A DNA stretch of 8,817 bases from CAYXOX01 sp964466745 (lineage in GTDB: Bacteria > Pseudomonadota > Alphaproteobacteria > Rhodobacterales > Rhodobacteraceae). Below, piece by piece: positions 6,276-8,817 of this stretch. Location of the stretch: NCBI GenBank assembly GCA_964466745.1, contig CAYXOX010000130.1:1-8817 (forward strand). The letters run 5' to 3'. The position numbers and the translations under genes are program-made. Each line of letters begins with the position of its first letter. The stretch's first letter is position 1. Under the pieces are notes generated by a model. The model ran no database searches. It had not been told where the DNA came from and worked only from the letters and a program-made list of their open reading frames with translations.

Positions 6276-8119
6276 GCGGCGCCCCGGCAACCATCGACAA
6301 CCGCGGGCAGATCGTCTTCGCTTCGGTCGACAGCGCGCCCAAGCGGTTTGCCGGGGCCGTCCCGATCTGGCGCGCCCCGGCGATGCTGGCCCTCTTCACG
6401 GCGCTCGCGGCCCTCGGGCTCTGGTCGGTGAACACCGGGGCGGGGGCCGCGCTCTTCCCGAACCGCGATCTCATGTTCTCCCCCTACGAGGGGCACCACT
6501 CCATCGCGATCCGGATCTTCCTGGTGGCCTTCTTCGTCAGTTTCGCGGCCTTCTGCTCCGGGGGGTGGCGCGCAAGGCTCGCGCTCGGGGCCGACATGGT
6601 GCTGAGCTATGCCGCGATATGCGCACTGCTCGATCTGGCCAACCTGGTGGCCTTCCGGGTGTATGACGTGGCGCTTAGCCTTCATTTCAGTGCCGTGATC
6701 TCGGGGCTGCTGGGGTTCTGCGTTTATGCCTTCAAGCTGCTCGAGCGCGGCCGCATGCCCGTGCGCATCCCGGTAGGGCACCGCGCGCTGCGAAACCGCC
6801 GCGCAATTCTCCGCCTCGCGGTTTCGATTCTGGTGGCCGTCGCGGCCTCGGCCCATGTCGGTGCAATGGATTTCGGCCTCGTGGAGACGCTGCGCTCCTG
6901 GACGCTTCTGGGCGGGATCGGGCCCGGGGTCTTCCTCGTGCTTCCCACCCTCTTCGCACAGCTCTACCTGCTGGCGCTTTGGGACATGAAGACCGCGAAA
7001 GCCAAGGCGCCCTTCGCCCCGCCCGTCTCGATCATCGTTCCGGCCCACAACGAGGAATACATCATCGGGCAGACGATCGAAGCCATGGACCGAGCCGCCG
7101 CCCGCTACGGCGGCGAGGTACAGGTGCTGGTGATGAACAACAACTCGACCGACCGCACCGTAGCGATCGCCAAGGCGGCGCTGGCCCGGTGCAGCGCAGC
7201 GCGCGGCCGCGTGATCGACGTGCCGAAGCCGGGGAAGTCGAACGCGCTCAACGCCGGGCTGGACGCGGTGGAAACCGAATACGTGGTGCGCGTCGACGCG
7301 GACACGCTCATGGGCGAGGAGAACCTCAGGCTGGCGATGGCGCATTTCGCCGATCCCACCGTCGGCATCGTCGGCGGTGTGCCGGTGCCGCCCGGCGGCG
7401 CGCCGTTCGACCGGGCGCGGCTGCTGGAGGTGCTGATCAAGCACGGGTTCTACTCGGTCGCGATGGGGAGCGTGAACGGGCTCGTGGGCGTGCCGGGGAT
7501 GTTCGTGGCCTACCGCACCTCGCATCCGCGCCAGCTCGGCGGTTTCGTCGAGGGGATGAACGGCGAAGACACGGACATGTCCCTACGGATCGCGGAGCTG
7601 GGCCATCGCTCGGTCGTCGATCCGAAGATCCGCTACGTCTCGGAGGTTCCCTCTTCCTACGCGCACATGCGCGAGCAGCGCATGCGGTGGTTCCGCTCCG
7701 TCTACCACGTCTCGTCCCGCTGCCGCGACCTGATCTACGGGCGGCACATGTCGCTGCGTGGCAAGATCGTCCTGCCCTACATGCTGGTCAACTCGGCCCG
7801 TCGCACCATGCTGGTCCCGCTGGTGATCTTCGGATCGCTCGAGTGCGCGTTCGGCTTCAATCCGAACAGCCCCATCGTCTGGCAATCGGTGGTGGCCGTG
7901 ACGACCGGGGCGCCGGCGCTCATGGCAGTAGCGGCGGCGCTGCTCAACGGTGTGCCGAAAGGCATCCTGGCCCTGCCGGAGTACCTGCTCTTCCGCGTCC
8001 TGCGGGCTTACTTCACGCTCGAATCCATGATGAGCATCCTTGTCGGCGGCGAGCGCGAAGCGATGGACCGCGCCACGCTGCGCAACGTTCTGCCCGAAGG
8101 CCCCCTCCGGGTTGCGTGA
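6272..8119 (+). CDS. Membrane GT2 family processive glycosyltransferase (polysaccharide synthase, no PilZ domain)
   Basis: 615 residues. Hydrophobic segments lie near 35-53, 80-97, 105-127, 139-156, 178-198 and 215-236, then a cytosolic GT-A domain (about 251-475), then about three more membrane segments (498-521, 536-558, 566-590). Catalytic features are VSIIVPAHNEE (252-262), KPGKSNALNAGL (319-330), the metal-binding D342-A-D344, GEDTD (431-435) with the likely catalytic base D433, and the processivity motif Q469-R-M-R-W473. This is the layout of cellulose/hyaluronan/PNAG-type synthases that polymerise an NDP-sugar and extrude the chain. The protein stops soon after the last helix, so the c-di-GMP-binding PilZ domain of BcsA is absent. 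The first acidic motif, usually DD-x-S-x-D, reads NNNSTD (289-294), which may affect nucleotide binding. The start is the ATG overlapping the BcsB-like gene's TGA. Substrate is unknown; sqdB upstream makes UDP-sulfoquinovose a candidate. Confidence 0.9.
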   Translation: MSGAPATIDNRGQIVFASVDSAPKRFAGAVPIWRAPAMLALFTALAALGLWSVNTGAGAALFPNRDLMFSPYEGHHSIAIRIFLVAFFVSFAAFCSGGWRARLALGADMVLSYAAICALLDLANLVAFRVYDVALSLHFSAVISGLLGFCVYAFKLLERGRMPVRIPVGHRALRNRRAILRLAVSILVAVAASAHVGAMDFGLVETLRSWTLLGGIGPGVFLVLPTLFAQLYLLALWDMKTAKAKAPFAPPVSIIVPAHNEEYIIGQTIEAMDRAAARYGGEVQVLVMNNNSTDRTVAIAKAALARCSAARGRVIDVPKPGKSNALNAGLDAVETEYVVRVDADTLMGEENLRLAMAHFADPTVGIVGGVPVPPGGAPFDRARLLEVLIKHGFYSVAMGSVNGLVGVPGMFVAYRTSHPRQLGGFVEGMNGEDTDMSLRIAELGHRSVVDPKIRYVSEVPSSYAHMREQRMRWFRSVYHVSSRCRDLIYGRHMSLRGKIVLPYMLVNSARRTMLVPLVIFGSLECAFGFNPNSPIVWQSVVAVTTGAPALMAVAAALLNGVPKGILALPEYLLFRVLRAYFTLESMMSILVGGEREAMDRATLRNVLPEGPLRVA

Positions 8120-8123
8120 CGGG

Positions 8124-8145
8124 ACCCGGCCGCGCCGGCCCGGGT
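8124..8145 (+). terminator. Candidate hairpin terminator after the GT2 gene
   Basis: ACCCGGCC and GGCCCGGGT form an 8-bp stem with one bulged C around GCGCC, starting 5 bases after the stop codon. No T-tract follows, so efficiency as an intrinsic terminator is uncertain. Confidence 0.35.
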
Positions 8146-8403
8146 TGACGGCAGGTTCGGCTTGTGTGCCAGCTGGAAAGCGACGGAGCAATCTGCCCCG
8201 CGGCGAAGGCGGAGCACGCCCCTTGCGCGGCCCGTGCCGCCTGCCGAAGGCACCGGGCCGGCGCGGCATCGACCTCGGGCGGGCGCGGGCAAGCGGGCGA
8301 GACATGCCGGGGGAGCGCCCCCCTGCACCCCCCGCCGGCACGGGCGCGCCGCCGCAACGGCGAGGGATCGCAGCCGGCGCCCGCGCCCGGCGAACAACGA
8401 GAT
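8146..8403. other. Intergenic spacer before the BLUF gene
   Basis: No gene recognised. A second imperfect hairpin (8230-8258: GCCCG-TGCC pairing with GGCA-C-CGGGC) is visible. The surrounding sequence is GC-rich with no convincing promoter. The frames open here give only low-complexity Arg/Pro/Ala translations. Confidence 0.5.
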
Positions 8404-8417
8404 GGAGGACGGTGACC

Positions 8418-8817
8418 ATGGCCCTGTTCCGGGCGATCTACAGCTCCCGCCCCTTCGGCTTCGACGCCGCCATCCTGAGCGCCATCCTCATGGATGCGCG
8501 GCGCGCGAATGAACGCGACGGGATCACCGGCGCCCTGATCTGCCGGGCCGACATCTATCTGCAGTGGCTCGAGGGCCCGGAGAAAAAGGTCCGCGAGGCG
8601 CTCGCGCGCATCAGGCGCGACGACCGCCACGTGGAGGTCAGGCTCCACGTCGCCGAGCCGCTGGAGGACCGTGTCTTCGGCGAATGGGCCATGCTGCACG
8701 ATCCGGCCGCGACGTGGATCTGGTCGCAGGAGGAGGTTGCCGCCGGGGCCGCCGAACGCGCGACCCCCGGGGAGGTGACCGCGTTCTTCCTGCGGCTGCG
8801 CGGCGCCCGGCACGGCG
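8418..8817 (+). CDS. Short BLUF-domain blue-light sensor protein (3' end outside window)
   Basis: 133 residues to the window edge with no stop. The BLUF domain occupies residues 3 to about 95: FRAIYSSRP, ARRANERDGITGALICR, YLQWLEGPEKKV and FGEWAM. The flavin-contacting residues are all in place: Tyr8, Asn31, Gln49, Trp90 and Met92, matching the spacing of AppA Y21, N45, Q63, W104 and M106. It should bind FAD and signal blue light through the Tyr/Gln hydrogen-bond switch. The start has GGAGG (8404-8408) 9 nt upstream; an in-frame GTG at 8412 is too close to it. The tail after residue 95 is the usual short C-terminal helical region of single-domain BLUF proteins, so probably no output enzyme is fused and it acts through a partner protein, although the true C-terminus is not visible. 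No partner is identifiable in the window. Confidence 0.92.
   Translation, partial: MALFRAIYSSRPFGFDAAILSAILMDARRANERDGITGALICRADIYLQWLEGPEKKVREALARIRRDDRHVEVRLHVAEPLEDRVFGEWAMLHDPAATWIWSQEEVAAGAAERATPGEVTAFFLRLRGARHG

Noticed and set aside
6167..7525. 452-codon open frame on the minus strand
   Set aside because: Antisense shadow of the GT2 gene; His/Arg/Asp-rich translation typical of the reverse of high-GC coding DNA.
6979..8148. 389-codon open frame on the plus strand
   Set aside because: Alternate-frame shadow inside the GT2 gene, which has strong catalytic motifs in its own frame.
8145..8173. TTGACG as a -35 element for the BLUF gene
   Set aside because: No acceptable -10 element at 16-19 bases, and the motif overlaps the end of the GT2 hairpin.
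8013..8813. 266-codon open frame on the minus strand
   Set aside because: Antisense to the BLUF gene and to the end of the GT2 gene; no recognisable domain, whereas the plus strand encodes a textbook BLUF domain.

Overview
The window is a GC-rich stretch typical of an alphaproteobacterium, most likely a member of the Rhodobacteraceae/Paracoccaceae. That placement is an inference from composition, from the style of the SqdB and Phn proteins, and from the BLUF photoreceptor. It is draft sequence: a run of ten Ns at 4336-4345 marks a scaffold gap.

The left part (1-2832) reads on the minus strand. It begins with a partial gene for a redoxin-like/2OG-Fe(II) oxygenase fusion, start at 967. A GC-rich spacer with two strong back-to-back hairpins follows. 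Next come the remains of a phosphonate/phosphite-type ABC transporter operon, read in the order phnD' - phnC - 'phnE (2767 down to 1481). All three genes are broken: phnD keeps only its N-terminus, phnC has lost both ends and carries an in-frame TGA just after Walker A, and phnE keeps only its C-terminal third with two frameshifts. A good match to a Pho box still sits upstream of the dead operon (2815-2832), so the locus was probably once phosphate-regulated.

The right part reads on the plus strand. After a 0.6-kb spacer with a perfect 8-bp hairpin lies sqdB (UDP-sulfoquinovose synthase), which is broken only by the scaffold gap. Removing the Ns plus the 46 bases after them, which are bounded by a perfect 13-base direct repeat, restores a continuous 402-residue protein. 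The gap flank is therefore probably an assembly error and not a mutation.

A membrane-anchored periplasmic protein resembling BcsB (4758-6275) and a multi-spanning GT2 processive glycosyltransferase without a PilZ domain (6272-8119) follow, with an ATGA start/stop overlap. They form a two-gene synthase module like those making extracellular polysaccharides. Because sqdB lies directly upstream on the same strand, this could be a system that polymerises or transfers sulfoquinovose, or simply a neighbouring polysaccharide synthase. This is the most interesting hypothesis in the window. The right end holds a short BLUF blue-light sensor protein (8418 to the window edge) with all key flavin-photocycle residues present.
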